From positions 1-45,087 of the IMG/VR virus record IMGVR_UViG_3300044699_000065: a stretch of 45,087 nt of DNA; one strand, 5' to 3'. Below, piece by piece: positions 1-8,457 of the stretch; position 1 is the stretch's first letter, and the number at the start of each line of letters is the position of its first letter. Source of the stretch: a virus. The notes beneath the pieces were generated by a model. That model saw nothing but the letters and a program-made list of their open reading frames with translations, did not search any database and was not told where the DNA came from. The position numbers and the translations under genes were made by a program.

Positions 1-2
1 CC

Positions 3-644
3 GACACAGCGGCCGCCGACAAAGCGGCCGCGGATAAGGTCACCGCGGACGCCGCGGCGGCCGCGCTCGCCGCCGACAAAACCAAAACAGGCGGCGACGG
101 CGCAGACAAGAAAGACGGCCAGCAGACACCGCCGAAGGCGGGCGAGAAAGACGGCCAGGCGACGCCTGAGCCGAAGGCGCCCGACACGTACGCGCTGACC
201 CTGCCGGCCGGCGCGCTGCTCACACCGAAGGACCTCACGGTCTTCGAGGCGAGTGCGCGCGAGGCGGGCCTCACGAATGAGGCCGCTCAAGCGCTGCTCG
301 AGAAGCAACTCACGTTTCTCCAGCAGCAGAGCGACGCGTTTCGCGCGGAAGCCGTGGCCGATGCGGAGTACGGCGGCGACAAGCTCGCCGAGTCGCAACG
401 CCTCGCGAACGCGGTCATCGATCGGATCCGGCCGCCGGGGCATGCCCGGCGCGACGACTTCCTGGCGTTCATTGGGCGCGCCGGCGCCAACAACTCGATC
501 CATGCGCTGTCGTTTTTCGCGGACCTCGGCCGGCTCCTCGGCGAGGACCGCGTCGTGCCGGGCCGCACGCCGGGGAGCGGCGGCGGCGGGCGGAAATCGG
601 ATGCCGAGGTCCTCTTCGGAGAGACCGCGGCGAAAGCCTCGTAA
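3..644 (+). CDS. Head scaffolding protein, 5' end outside window
   Basis: Open from base 3 in frame 3 to TAA at 642-644. The first ~55 visible residues are low-complexity Ala/Asp/Lys/Gly (repeated AADK-like units), followed by an ordered helical part (YALTLPAGALLTP, then charged helices with EKQLTFLQQQ) and a Gly-rich turn near the end. This disordered acidic front plus helical back, placed directly before the major capsid gene and after the portal and Bbp19-like genes at the other end of the window, is the usual look and position of podophage scaffolding proteins. It would act inside the procapsid and be absent from the mature head. The 5' end is probably the GTG-started reading frame at 45028-45087. 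Function is inferred from position and composition; no catalytic motif is visible. Confidence 0.7.
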   Translation, partial: DTAAADKAAADKVTADAAAAALAADKTKTGGDGADKKDGQQTPPKAGEKDGQATPEPKAPDTYALTLPAGALLTPKDLTVFEASAREAGLTNEAAQALLEKQLTFLQQQSDAFRAEAVADAEYGGDKLAESQRLANAVIDRIRPPGHARRDDFLAFIGRAGANNSIHALSFFADLGRLLGEDRVVPGRTPGSGGGGRKSDAEVLFGETAAKAS

Positions 645-676
645 CACTCGCACGCCGCCCAAAGGAGCGGCTGCTT

Positions 677-1822
677 ATGAAATTCTTAGTCACGCTTTTC
701 GCGCTCGTCGTCGCGGTGTGCACGGTGGATGCGCACGCGGCCGGGCTCCTCTCGACGCACGCGGGCGCGGCGCACGGCGCGCTCTTTTATTTGATGTTCG
801 GGGTCGCGGTCTTTGGGGCAACGCTCGCCGTGACCAATCCGACGCTCCTCGACCTGGCGCAAGTCCTCGGGCCCGACGACAAGATCGCCCGGATCATCGA
901 AATCCTCAACAAGCAGAATGAGGTCCTCGACGATATGGTGATGATCGAGGGCAATCTCCTCACCGGGCATCAAACGACGATCCGCACGGGGATCCCGACG
1001 CCGACCTGGCGCAAGCTCTACGGCGGCGTCCAACCGACGAAATCGACGAGCGTGAAGATTGTCGATTCGTGCGGCATGCTCGAGAACTACGCCGAGGTCG
1101 ACAAGGCCCTGGCCGATCTGAACGGCAATACCGCGGCCTTCCGGCTCTCGGAGAACCTGCCGATCCTCGAGGGGTTCAATCAAGAGGTCGCCGATTCCCT
1201 CTTCTACGCGAACGAAGATACGGAGCCCGAGGCCTTCACCGGGTTCGCGCCGCGGTTCAATACGATGGTCGCGGCGAACGCCGAGAATTGGGATCACGTC
1301 ATTCCGGGCGGCAGCGTCGACACCGACAATACGTCGATCTGGCTCGTCGTGTGGGGCGAAAACACCGTGCACGGCATCTACCCGAAGGGCTCGAAAGCCG
1401 GGTTCTTTATGGAAGACAAGGGCCAGGTCACGATCGAGAACGTCGACGGCGCCGGCGGGCGCATGGAAGCGTACCGGACACATTACCGCTGGGATGTTGG
1501 CCTCACCGTGCGCGATTGGCGCGCCGTCGTGCGGATCTGCAACATCGACGTGAGCCTCCTCACCAAGAACGCGGCGACCGGCGCGGACATCATTGACTTG
1601 ATGGCGCAGGCGCTCGAGATGGTGCAGTCGCTCTCGATGGGGCGGCCGGCGTTCTATTGCAACCGCACGATCAAGTCGTTCCTCCGCCGGCAGATCGTCG
1701 CGAAGGTCGCGGCCTCGACGCTGACGATGGATCAGGTCGCCGGCAAGCATGTGATGACGTTCGATGGCGTGCCGGTGCGGCGCACCGACGCGATCCTCAA
1801 TAACGAGGCGCTCGTCGTCTGA
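677..1822 (+). CDS. Major capsid protein with signal-peptide-like N-terminal extension
   Basis: 381 aa. From residue 48 (ATLAVTNPTLLD) the protein is a typical podophage major capsid protein of the BPP-1 type: WRKLYGGVQP, ADLNGNTAAFRLSE, APRFNTM, WGENTVHGIYPKGSKAG, GGRMEAYRTHYRWD, VRDWRAVVRICNIDVS, FYCNRTI and GKHVMTFDGVPVRRTD are the parts I recognise. It forms the head shell (HK97 fold by family). The start at 677 is supported by a strong AAAGGAG about 10 bases upstream. The odd part is residues 1-47: a basic start, a hydrophobic run (FLVTLFALVVAV), an A-H-A cleavage-like end, and a second hydrophobic segment (ALFYLMFGVAVFGATLAV). Family members normally begin at about residue 48-50. An internal ATG at 794 has no clear ribosome site. 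Followed by the cement gene after a short repeat. Confidence 0.92.
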   Translation: MKFLVTLFALVVAVCTVDAHAAGLLSTHAGAAHGALFYLMFGVAVFGATLAVTNPTLLDLAQVLGPDDKIARIIEILNKQNEVLDDMVMIEGNLLTGHQTTIRTGIPTPTWRKLYGGVQPTKSTSVKIVDSCGMLENYAEVDKALADLNGNTAAFRLSENLPILEGFNQEVADSLFYANEDTEPEAFTGFAPRFNTMVAANAENWDHVIPGGSVDTDNTSIWLVVWGENTVHGIYPKGSKAGFFMEDKGQVTIENVDGAGGRMEAYRTHYRWDVGLTVRDWRAVVRICNIDVSLLTKNAATGADIIDLMAQALEMVQSLSMGRPAFYCNRTIKSFLRRQIVAKVAASTLTMDQVAGKHVMTFDGVPVRRTDAILNNEALVV

Positions 1823-1826
1823 CGGC

Positions 1827-1850
1827 TGTGAACCTGTGAACCTGTGAAGG
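1827..1850 (+). repeat. Three tandem 8-base repeats before cement gene
   Basis: TGTGAACC, TGTGAACC, TGTGAAGG in immediate succession between the capsid stop codon and the cement start. The third unit carries the AAGGAG ribosome site of the next gene, so the copy number would alter the spacing between the two genes but not the site itself. Such short arrays can expand or shrink by slippage. Confidence 0.8.
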
Positions 1851-1860
1851 AGTGATTCCT

Positions 1861-2313
1861 ATGATTCTCGATGAACGGACCGAGTTCGCCGATGCGACCT
1901 CGATCATCAATGCCACCGGGCTCTTACTGATCGGCGACGTGATCGACCTGTCCGTCGCGCGGAACGTCGGCAGTCCGCCGCGGCCGCTCTATCTCGTGAT
2001 CCAAGTCGCGACGACCGTCCTCGCGGCCGGCGGCGCGAGTGAAGTGCAATTTACGCTCGCGTCGGATGCGCAGGCGGCGATCGCCGTCGACGGCACGGCG
2101 ACCGTGCACTGGCGGTCCGCGGCGATTGCGAAGGCGACGCTCGTCGCCGGCTACACGCTGTGTATTCCGTTGCCCGGCGTCAAGCCGGACTATGAGCGCT
2201 ACCTCGGCCTCCTCGTCGGGATCACGACGTTCGCCGTGACCGCCGGCGCGATCAATGCGTTCCTCACGCACGATCCGAAGCAGTGGAAGGCGTACGCAGA
2301 CGGCTTAGTGTAA
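1861..2313 (+). CDS. Bbp16-like capsid cement (decoration) protein
   Basis: 150 aa from ATG 1861, chosen because AAGGAG lies 8 bases upstream; a GTG at 1852 overlaps that ribosome site. The sequence MILDERTEFADATSI, the VQFTLASDAQAAIAVDGTAT segment, PLPGVKPDYERYLGL and the C-terminal FLTHDPKQWKAYADG match what I know of the Bbp16 family of cement proteins that lock the expanded head shell from outside. Length and position (directly after the major capsid gene) fit. It is followed by a strong hairpin with a T-run, as expected for the end of a highly expressed head transcript. Confidence 0.88.
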   Translation: MILDERTEFADATSIINATGLLLIGDVIDLSVARNVGSPPRPLYLVIQVATTVLAAGGASEVQFTLASDAQAAIAVDGTATVHWRSAAIAKATLVAGYTLCIPLPGVKPDYERYLGLLVGITTFAVTAGAINAFLTHDPKQWKAYADGLV

Positions 2314-2326
2314 GCATCCTCAATCC

Positions 2327-2366
2327 GCGCGCGCGCCTGGCGGCAGGGCTGGGCGCGCGCGCTTTT
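2327..2366 (+). terminator. Rho-independent terminator after head genes
   Basis: Perfect 11-bp inverted repeat (GCGCGCGCGCC at 2327-2337, GGCGCGCGCGC at 2352-2362) with a 14-base loop, followed directly by TTTT at 2363-2366. It sits 13 bases after the cement stop codon. The T-run is short, so partial read-through into the tail genes is likely. Confidence 0.7.
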
Positions 2367-2386
2367 CCAACGCGGGAGAGTGCACG

Positions 2387-2632
2387 ATGGCGCAGACACG
2401 CAAGGAAGCCGCGACGCCGAGGCGATCGCGCGATGTGGGCGGCTCGACCGCCACGCGGCCGGCCGCGAAGGTCACCGCCGACACGCCGGGCGCGGTCGTC
2501 GCGACGGCGGCCGGGTTCTATGGCGGCCAGCGGATCAAGGTCGGCCAGTATTTTCTCCTCGAGAAGCCGGCCGATTTTTCGGCGAAATGGATGCGCAAGG
2601 TCACCGACGAGCCGGCCTCGCTGCTCGAGTAA
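2387..2632 (+). CDS. Small head-region protein, unknown
   Basis: 81 aa from ATG with GGGAGAG about 7 bases upstream. A disordered basic N-terminus (residues 1-38) precedes a compact end: ATAAGFYGGQRIKVGQYFLL then PADFSAKWM. Short phage proteins of the form 'ATGFYGG-R---G--F-L----FS-KWM' are common beside capsid genes; they are of unknown role. Lies between the terminator and the fiber-like gene, in its own small transcription interval of the head/tail block. Confidence 0.75.
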   Translation: MAQTRKEAATPRRSRDVGGSTATRPAAKVTADTPGAVVATAAGFYGGQRIKVGQYFLLEKPADFSAKWMRKVTDEPASLLE

Positions 2633-2707
2633 CGATCCGGTCCGGGTGCGCGCCTGGCGCTCACGCATGTCTTTCTGGCAGCGCAGTACGCGAAGGGAGT
2701 CTACGGT

Positions 2708-3688
2708 ATGGCACGACGAGTGAGTAGTCTGGTCGCGGCGGTCTGGCTGCTAACCGGGGCCGGTTACGCGCAACAACAAAACGTCCAGGGGCCGACGTCG
2801 ATTACGGTCGTCGACGCGGGCGCGTGTGCGACGGCGAACGCGTGCGCGACGTTTCTCATGGGCGGCATGGCGTCGATGGCGATCAATGTGTCCGGCACGT
2901 TTACCGGCACGCTGACCTTCGAGAGCACGGTCGACGGCGCGGTGTGGCGCGTGGTGTCGCTGGTCAATGTGGCCGATTATTCGGTCGCGACCACGGCGAC
3001 CGCGCCGGGCGCGTTTGCGGTCTCGAATATCGGGTATCACTCGGTTCGCGTGCGCGCGACGGCCTTCGCCTCGGGGACCGCGGTGGTTCAGGCGCGACAA
3101 GGCTTCGTGATGGTGAAGCGCCAGGGCGGCGTCTTCGGGAGTGCGGCGCTCGCGCCCGATGGCACGGCGGGCGCGCCGTCCTACAGCTTTGCGTCGGAGC
3201 CGACACTGGGGCTCTATCGGAGCGCCGCCGCGACGATCACGAATACCGGCGCGTGGGTGAATAACGGGGTGCTGTCGTCGGGGTCCACGATTTCGGGCTC
3301 GGCGTACCGGATTACGAGCAAGTTGCTCGTCCAAGCGCCGACAGATGGGAACGTGTCCCTAGCCAACACCGGGAACACGACAGGCTCGCAACTCAAAGTC
3401 GATGCCCTTCCCACGATCGCCAGTGGCTTTGGCACGTCGCCGAGTGTCACGGCCGGCAGTACGCCGTTCGCGGGAGCGGTGGTTGTTGGGAGTGGAGGGG
3501 TAGCCACTTCTGGCGTCGTCAATTTCAACGGCACGGCGTTTCCGTCCGCGCCGTTTTGTGCGGTGACAGCATCGGGGGGGGCAGGTGTCTTAGTAGCTCA
3601 AGGGTCTACGACTCAACTCACGATCGCGTCGGCAGCAGCCTTAGCCGCCGGTTCAATAATTTCCTGGATCTGCGTCAGCGCGAAGTAG
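2708..3688 (+). CDS. Fiber-like structural protein with signal peptide
   Basis: 326 aa, AAGGGAG 8 bases before ATG. Residues 1-21 form a classical Sec signal (RR, hydrophobic SLVAAVWLLTGAG, cleavage-like GYA/QQQ). The rest is Ser/Thr/Gly/Ala-rich beta-strand sequence. GAPSYSFASEPTLGLYRSAAATI is the kind of segment found in phage tail fibers before their shaft, and the end (FNGTAFPSAPFCAVTASG, LTIASAAALAAGSIISWICVSA) resembles the terminal beta-rich module of such fibers. A signal peptide is not expected on a protein that assembles in the cytoplasm. It could be a virion fiber with a repurposed N-terminus, or an exported surface protein. Function is inferred; fold comparison would settle it. 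Confidence 0.7.
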   Translation: MARRVSSLVAAVWLLTGAGYAQQQNVQGPTSITVVDAGACATANACATFLMGGMASMAINVSGTFTGTLTFESTVDGAVWRVVSLVNVADYSVATTATAPGAFAVSNIGYHSVRVRATAFASGTAVVQARQGFVMVKRQGGVFGSAALAPDGTAGAPSYSFASEPTLGLYRSAAATITNTGAWVNNGVLSSGSTISGSAYRITSKLLVQAPTDGNVSLANTGNTTGSQLKVDALPTIASGFGTSPSVTAGSTPFAGAVVVGSGGVATSGVVNFNGTAFPSAPFCAVTASGGAGVLVAQGSTTQLTIASAAALAAGSIISWICVSAK

Positions 3689-3694
3689 GCGCGC

Positions 3695-6600
3695 ATGGCC
3701 CTGAAAAACGTCTTTCTGACGTTCGAGGTGCACCTCAACGACGCGGCGCAAGTCGCGGCGTTGCAGGCGCACCCGCCGGGCGTCACGATTCCGACCGGCA
3801 ACCTCTGGATCGGCGACAGCATGCGCGCGATCAATCGCGCGCTCTTTACGCCAGGCCCGCCGATCGGCGGCGCCGCGGTGGAGTTCGGCACGACCGCCGA
3901 GCCGGTGCTGCAGCTCATCGGGCCGAACGATCACGTTCCGCAAAACAAGCCGTACATTTTCAGCGAGCATCTCACCTCGACAAACAATTACCCGAGCGGC
4001 GTCGCCAGCTTCACGCGGAAGAGCGGCGGCTGGTTCGGGATTTCGTTGCTCTTCGGCACGACGACGCGCTACTGGTGGACGGGCGTGTTCGTCTACGATC
4101 CGCCGGCGACCGCGTCGAGTCCCACAGGGCCCGGCACGCGGTCGCCGATCCCGATCCGGCGCTGGCTCGAGCCGTTCTATCTGTTCGAGGATTTCACGCA
4201 AGGCGTAAGCGCGGACGGCGCGCTGCAAGATGGGATGACGCGCGATGCGTCGCGGACGCCGGACGGCTGCGGCTTTGCGATGCGCGGCCAGTCGACGACG
4301 GTCACGCGGGCGCTGACGCAGTACACCGGCGGCGGGGTGTCGACGGAAAACCAATCGTGGGAGCGGCTCTATATTCGGCTCCGCAAGCCGGGCTCGACCG
4401 TCGTGCAGTTCTGGCGCAGTCATGCGACGGTGTCGAACGCCTCGGGGATTGCGCTGCAGATTGCGATCAGCGGGCAGATCGTCGTCTACAACATCAATCA
4501 AAGTGGCGGGGCGACGCTCCTCGGCAGTACGACGGCGCTCGTCGTGGGGCGCTGGTATCGCCTCGATATTCTCCTCACGTATAACGCGGCCGCCAGCGGC
4601 GGCGCCGGCTCGATCAGTCTCTATCTGAACGGCGCGGCCGTGCTGAGTGTGGGCGTCGCGGACGCGCTCGGCGGGCTGGGACAGAACAGCGTCAAGCACT
4701 CGACGACCGAGCTCGGCGCCGGCGTGCTCGGGTACACGACGGAGATTGATATCGGCTTTTGGATGAACGCGCGGCAGCCGACCGCGAGCGGGAGCGGCGT
4801 CGGCGCGGTGCAGCTCGACTCGATCGACTGGCTGAATGGGAGCCGGGCGGTGCTGGTGCGGCCGCGCGGATTCGCGACGGCGACCGGCTGGGTGGGCGAT
4901 TGGCGCCTGCTCCTCCAGAAGCCGCTCCGCGGGAACAGCGAAGGCGTCGAGAGCGCCACAGACAGCGCGCTCCTCGAGGTCACGACCGACGTCGATCATT
5001 CGGTGCTCGGGCATCCGGGCGGCCTCGGCGCGGCCTCGATGATCGTGCACCGCGCCGGCTTCAAGGGGGGCACCGGCGTCGGGTCGGATGGGACGCTCGG
5101 CTACCGCATTGGCGCCGGCGCGCCGGTCGATGCGACGGTCGTCGAGCATCAAACGATTCCGTCATGGAATACCGTGTTCTATCCGGGGCCCGCGACGGCG
5201 CTGCCGGCGGATTTGACCGGGCTGCAGTTGCGCTACGTGCACGGCGTCGGCGGCTTCACCGCGCGCAATACCTCGCTCATGGCGTCGGTGGAAATCATCG
5301 GCGCGTTTGGCGAGGAGGATTACGATCCGTCGGTCGCCGCGGGGCTGAAATTCCCGCTCCCGTTCCTCGGGATCCACAACGCGCCCTATCCGCGATCGCC
5401 CTGGGCGCGTACGGCGACGCCGCCGATGTCGCCGGTCACGATTTACGGCGACACGTACGTCGGCAACGGCACGGGGCACGATCTGACGTTCCGGACGCCG
5501 GTGCATTGGCTGTGGATCCGCCGCGTGAATTCCGCCGCCGGCCGGCCGGAGGCGACGCGCTGGTGGAGCTCGCGCCTGGCGGCCGGCTTCGGGCCGCGGC
5601 AGGGCCTCCTCTCGAGCCTGATGCCCGATCAGCTTCTCAACGCCGCCTTCTCGACGGCGTCGACGGCGACGGCGCCGACCGGCGTCGGCGCGATGCCGGA
5701 CCGGGCGAGCGAGGTCGCGGCGATCGCGAACGCGCACCTCGACCTCCTCGACGGCAACGAGGATCACCGGCGCGACCTGGCGGGGATCATCGCGCGCGAG
5801 CTCAACCTGACGATCCCGGCGGACGGCAATAATTGGGGCCTCCTCCAGAAAAACGATCGGACGCCGCCGTTTATTCCCGCCGACATTCTGGTCTGGAAGC
5901 CGACCGGCGAACACGTCGACATTCTCACCGACGACGGGCCCATGTGGGGCGTGCACGGGCCGATCTCCGCGGCCTGGGCGTGGATCGGCGCCGGCAGTGA
6001 AGGGCAGCAGGAGCAGAGCACGACTGTCCGGATCAGCGGATCGGACGTCGAGTCAAACGAGAACGGCGCCACGTACGCGTATCTCGCGATCGGCGATCCG
6101 GGCATGCGGTTCATGCTCAACGGGGCGACGAAGCACGCCGGCGCCGCGCTGCCGACGGTCCACACGTTGATCCACGCGACGTTTCTCGCGCTCTTCGGCT
6201 GGTTCGTCGATGAACGGCCGGGCGTCACCGGCACGGCGGCGATGTTTATCAAGGGCCCGGGCAACGCCGCGGCCGCCTTGACGAAACTCACCGGGGCGCA
6301 GGTCACGCCGGCCGTCACGGTCGCCGCCGGTGCGCTCACGATGGATACCGCCGCGGCCGCGGTCGGGACGGACCTGTCGCACGCCTTCAGTCTCTTCCGG
6401 ATGGATGACGGCTCGAGCGATCCGGGGCGGTGGAACGTCGTGCGGATCCTGAGCTACACCGGTAACGGCGTCGCCGGCACGCGCTCGATCGCCTTGCCGC
6501 ATGCGACGGGCAAGCGGCCGCTCTGGGCGGCGATCGTGCCGAATGGGGCGCTCGGCTATTACAAAGACTTCCATCACACCGGCGGCACGTCGAACCTCCT

Positions 6601-8455
6601 GAGCGACGGCACGCAAGCGACGACCGGGATCGTGAGCGGCGGACCCGACGAGCTCGTCGTCGGCGTGACGCTCAACGCGACCGGCCAGGTCTATAACGTC
6701 TTTGTTGTGATGGGCGGCGAGGAGGCGGGGCCGGATGGGTTCAGTCCGCCCGGCGTCTACGATCCGGTCGATCCGACGACGCCGACCGGCGGACCGTTCG
6801 GGCCGGATCCGGAACCGCCGGAGGAGCCGCCGACCGAGGACCCGCCCGGCGGGGGCACCGATCCGGACGATCCGCCGGAAGGGCCCGGCGACTTCGAGGC
6901 CTCCTGTCTCGCGGCGTCGACGACCGTGCTCGGCATCGCGCTCGGGCGTATTGGGATCTCGAAGAGCGTCGGGATCGCCGACAACAGCGCCGAGGCGCTC
7001 ATGGCGCGCCTGGTGTGGAACCATGCCGTCGATACGACGCTCCGCGATTTCCCCTGGCCGTTTGCCACGCGCTACGCGCACCTCACGCTCGTCAGCGGGA
7101 GCCTGGCGCTGCCGGTCAATCGCGACTGGACCTACAGCTACCGCCGGCCGATCGATTGCGTCTTTGAGCGGCGGATCGCGGTCGACCGCAGCGGCGCCGT
7201 CGATCCGACGCCGCCGCCGTTTGCGCTCTCGAGCGACGCCGGCGCCGCCGTGGCGCCGCTGACGATCAGCGCGATCAGTGTCGCCAATCCGACGGTCGTC
7301 ACCATCGGGGCGCACGACTTCGTCACCGGCGCCGGCGTCGTGATTGCGGGCTCGAATTCCACACCGTCGATCAATGGGACGTGGATCGTGACGGTGATCG
7401 ACGCGACGCATGTGTCGATTCCGATCGCGGTGACCGTGGCGGGCACGCTCGGCACGCTGACGCGGCTCGCGCCCGGCGGCGGGCTCATCTACACGAACGA
7501 GCCGAACGCGATCCTCGAGTACACGCGGCGGCCGGCCTGTCCCGCGGGCCTCGGCGATGCGCTCTTTCAAGATTCGCTCGCCTGGCGCGTCGCGCTCGAC
7601 CTGGCGCCGGCGCTCACGCGGATTCCGAACCTCGGCGCGGCGTTGCATGAGCAGTATCAGGCGTCACTCGTCAAGGCGCGCGAGGTCCTCCGGCCGGGCA
7701 ATCCGGGCGTGCGGACCTCCGTCGATCCCGACGGCCTCGATCTGGGCGCCGGCTGCGCCGCGGCGAACGTCGCCGTCGTCAATCGCGCGCTGATTCGGAT
7801 TGGCGCGCGGACGATCGCGAACCTCGACACCGAACAGAGTCGCGAGGCGGCCGGCGCGCGTGCGATTTTTCAGGCCGAGCTCGAGGCGTGCTTGCGGGAA
7901 TTCCCGTGGTCGTTCTGCACGAAGTACGAGCCGGCGCTGACGTGGGTCGCCGGCACGGCGACGACGCCGGCGAATGATGATTGGGCCTACAGCTATCGGT
8001 ATCCGAATGATTGCGTGTTTGTCCGGCGCATTGTGACGGAGTCGCGCCGCGAGTTTGCGCGCGCGCCCGAACACTTCCGCGTCGGCCAGGACGCCGACGG
8101 CAATCTCCTGTTTTGCAATCGCGAAAACCCGACGATCGAATACACCGCGCGGATTCCGTGCGTCGTCGGCCGCGGCGATGCGCTCTTTAACGATGCCTTC
8201 GCCTGGCGCCTGGCGGCGTGCCTCGCGCCGTCGCTCGCGCAAGTGGATCCCGCAACGACCGAGCAGCTCGGCCGCGGACCCGCGGAGCAGCCGAAAGAGC
8301 GCAAGGTGACCGAGGCGCAGCTCCGCGCGCGCGCGGCACAATCGGCCTGGGCGATGTACTACGGCGTGATCACGAAGGCGCAGCGCGCGGACGCGAACGA
8401 GGCGCAGCCGACGACCGACCGGGGCGACGCGGATTGGATCCGCGATCGCGGGTAG
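3695..8455 (+). CDS. Giant tail protein: fiber-like domains fused to two tail-tubular-A units
   Basis: 1586 aa in one unbroken frame. Residues ~1-150 are unrecognised beta-rich sequence; ~160-370 resemble a LamG/concanavalin-like jellyroll (FEDFTQG start, GRWYRLDILLTYNA, SISLYLNGAAV); ~370-1020 are further beta-rich virion sequence; ~1025-1070 is a Pro/Gly/Asp/Glu linker. From residue 1071 there are two tandem copies of a tail-tubular-A-like unit: copy 1 (ALGRIGISK, RDFPWPFATRYAHL, RDWTYSYRRPIDCVFERRI) and copy 2 from 1354 (ALIRIGART, REFPWSFCTKYEPAL, DDWAYSYRYPNDCVFVRRI). Each copy ends with a module seen as LEYTRRPACPAGLGDALFQD or IEYTARIPCVVGRGDALFND. Copy 1 carries an inserted ~65-residue Ig-like module (~1193-1260) that recurs in the next gene. 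Tubular-A proteins usually stand alone at ~200 aa and form the ring below the portal. No clear ribosome site (AAGTAGG at most); it starts 6 bases after the previous stop. Confidence 0.8.
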   Translation: MALKNVFLTFEVHLNDAAQVAALQAHPPGVTIPTGNLWIGDSMRAINRALFTPGPPIGGAAVEFGTTAEPVLQLIGPNDHVPQNKPYIFSEHLTSTNNYPSGVASFTRKSGGWFGISLLFGTTTRYWWTGVFVYDPPATASSPTGPGTRSPIPIRRWLEPFYLFEDFTQGVSADGALQDGMTRDASRTPDGCGFAMRGQSTTVTRALTQYTGGGVSTENQSWERLYIRLRKPGSTVVQFWRSHATVSNASGIALQIAISGQIVVYNINQSGGATLLGSTTALVVGRWYRLDILLTYNAAASGGAGSISLYLNGAAVLSVGVADALGGLGQNSVKHSTTELGAGVLGYTTEIDIGFWMNARQPTASGSGVGAVQLDSIDWLNGSRAVLVRPRGFATATGWVGDWRLLLQKPLRGNSEGVESATDSALLEVTTDVDHSVLGHPGGLGAASMIVHRAGFKGGTGVGSDGTLGYRIGAGAPVDATVVEHQTIPSWNTVFYPGPATALPADLTGLQLRYVHGVGGFTARNTSLMASVEIIGAFGEEDYDPSVAAGLKFPLPFLGIHNAPYPRSPWARTATPPMSPVTIYGDTYVGNGTGHDLTFRTPVHWLWIRRVNSAAGRPEATRWWSSRLAAGFGPRQGLLSSLMPDQLLNAAFSTASTATAPTGVGAMPDRASEVAAIANAHLDLLDGNEDHRRDLAGIIARELNLTIPADGNNWGLLQKNDRTPPFIPADILVWKPTGEHVDILTDDGPMWGVHGPISAAWAWIGAGSEGQQEQSTTVRISGSDVESNENGATYAYLAIGDPGMRFMLNGATKHAGAALPTVHTLIHATFLALFGWFVDERPGVTGTAAMFIKGPGNAAAALTKLTGAQVTPAVTVAAGALTMDTAAAAVGTDLSHAFSLFRMDDGSSDPGRWNVVRILSYTGNGVAGTRSIALPHATGKRPLWAAIVPNGALGYYKDFHHTGGTSNLLSDGTQATTGIVSGGPDELVVGVTLNATGQVYNVFVVMGGEEAGPDGFSPPGVYDPVDPTTPTGGPFGPDPEPPEEPPTEDPPGGGTDPDDPPEGPGDFEASCLAASTTVLGIALGRIGISKSVGIADNSAEALMARLVWNHAVDTTLRDFPWPFATRYAHLTLVSGSLALPVNRDWTYSYRRPIDCVFERRIAVDRSGAVDPTPPPFALSSDAGAAVAPLTISAISVANPTVVTIGAHDFVTGAGVVIAGSNSTPSINGTWIVTVIDATHVSIPIAVTVAGTLGTLTRLAPGGGLIYTNEPNAILEYTRRPACPAGLGDALFQDSLAWRVALDLAPALTRIPNLGAALHEQYQASLVKAREVLRPGNPGVRTSVDPDGLDLGAGCAAANVAVVNRALIRIGARTIANLDTEQSREAAGARAIFQAELEACLREFPWSFCTKYEPALTWVAGTATTPANDDWAYSYRYPNDCVFVRRIVTESRREFARAPEHFRVGQDADGNLLFCNRENPTIEYTARIPCVVGRGDALFNDAFAWRLAACLAPSLAQVDPATTEQLGRGPAEQPKERKVTEAQLRARAAQSAWAMYYGVITKAQRADANEAQPTTDRGDADWIRDRG

Positions 8456-8457
8456 GT

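Noticed and set aside
253-921. Arg/Ser-rich 222-residue plus-strand frame across the scaffold end and capsid start
   Set aside because: It overlaps two recognised genes in another frame and has no protein-like composition.
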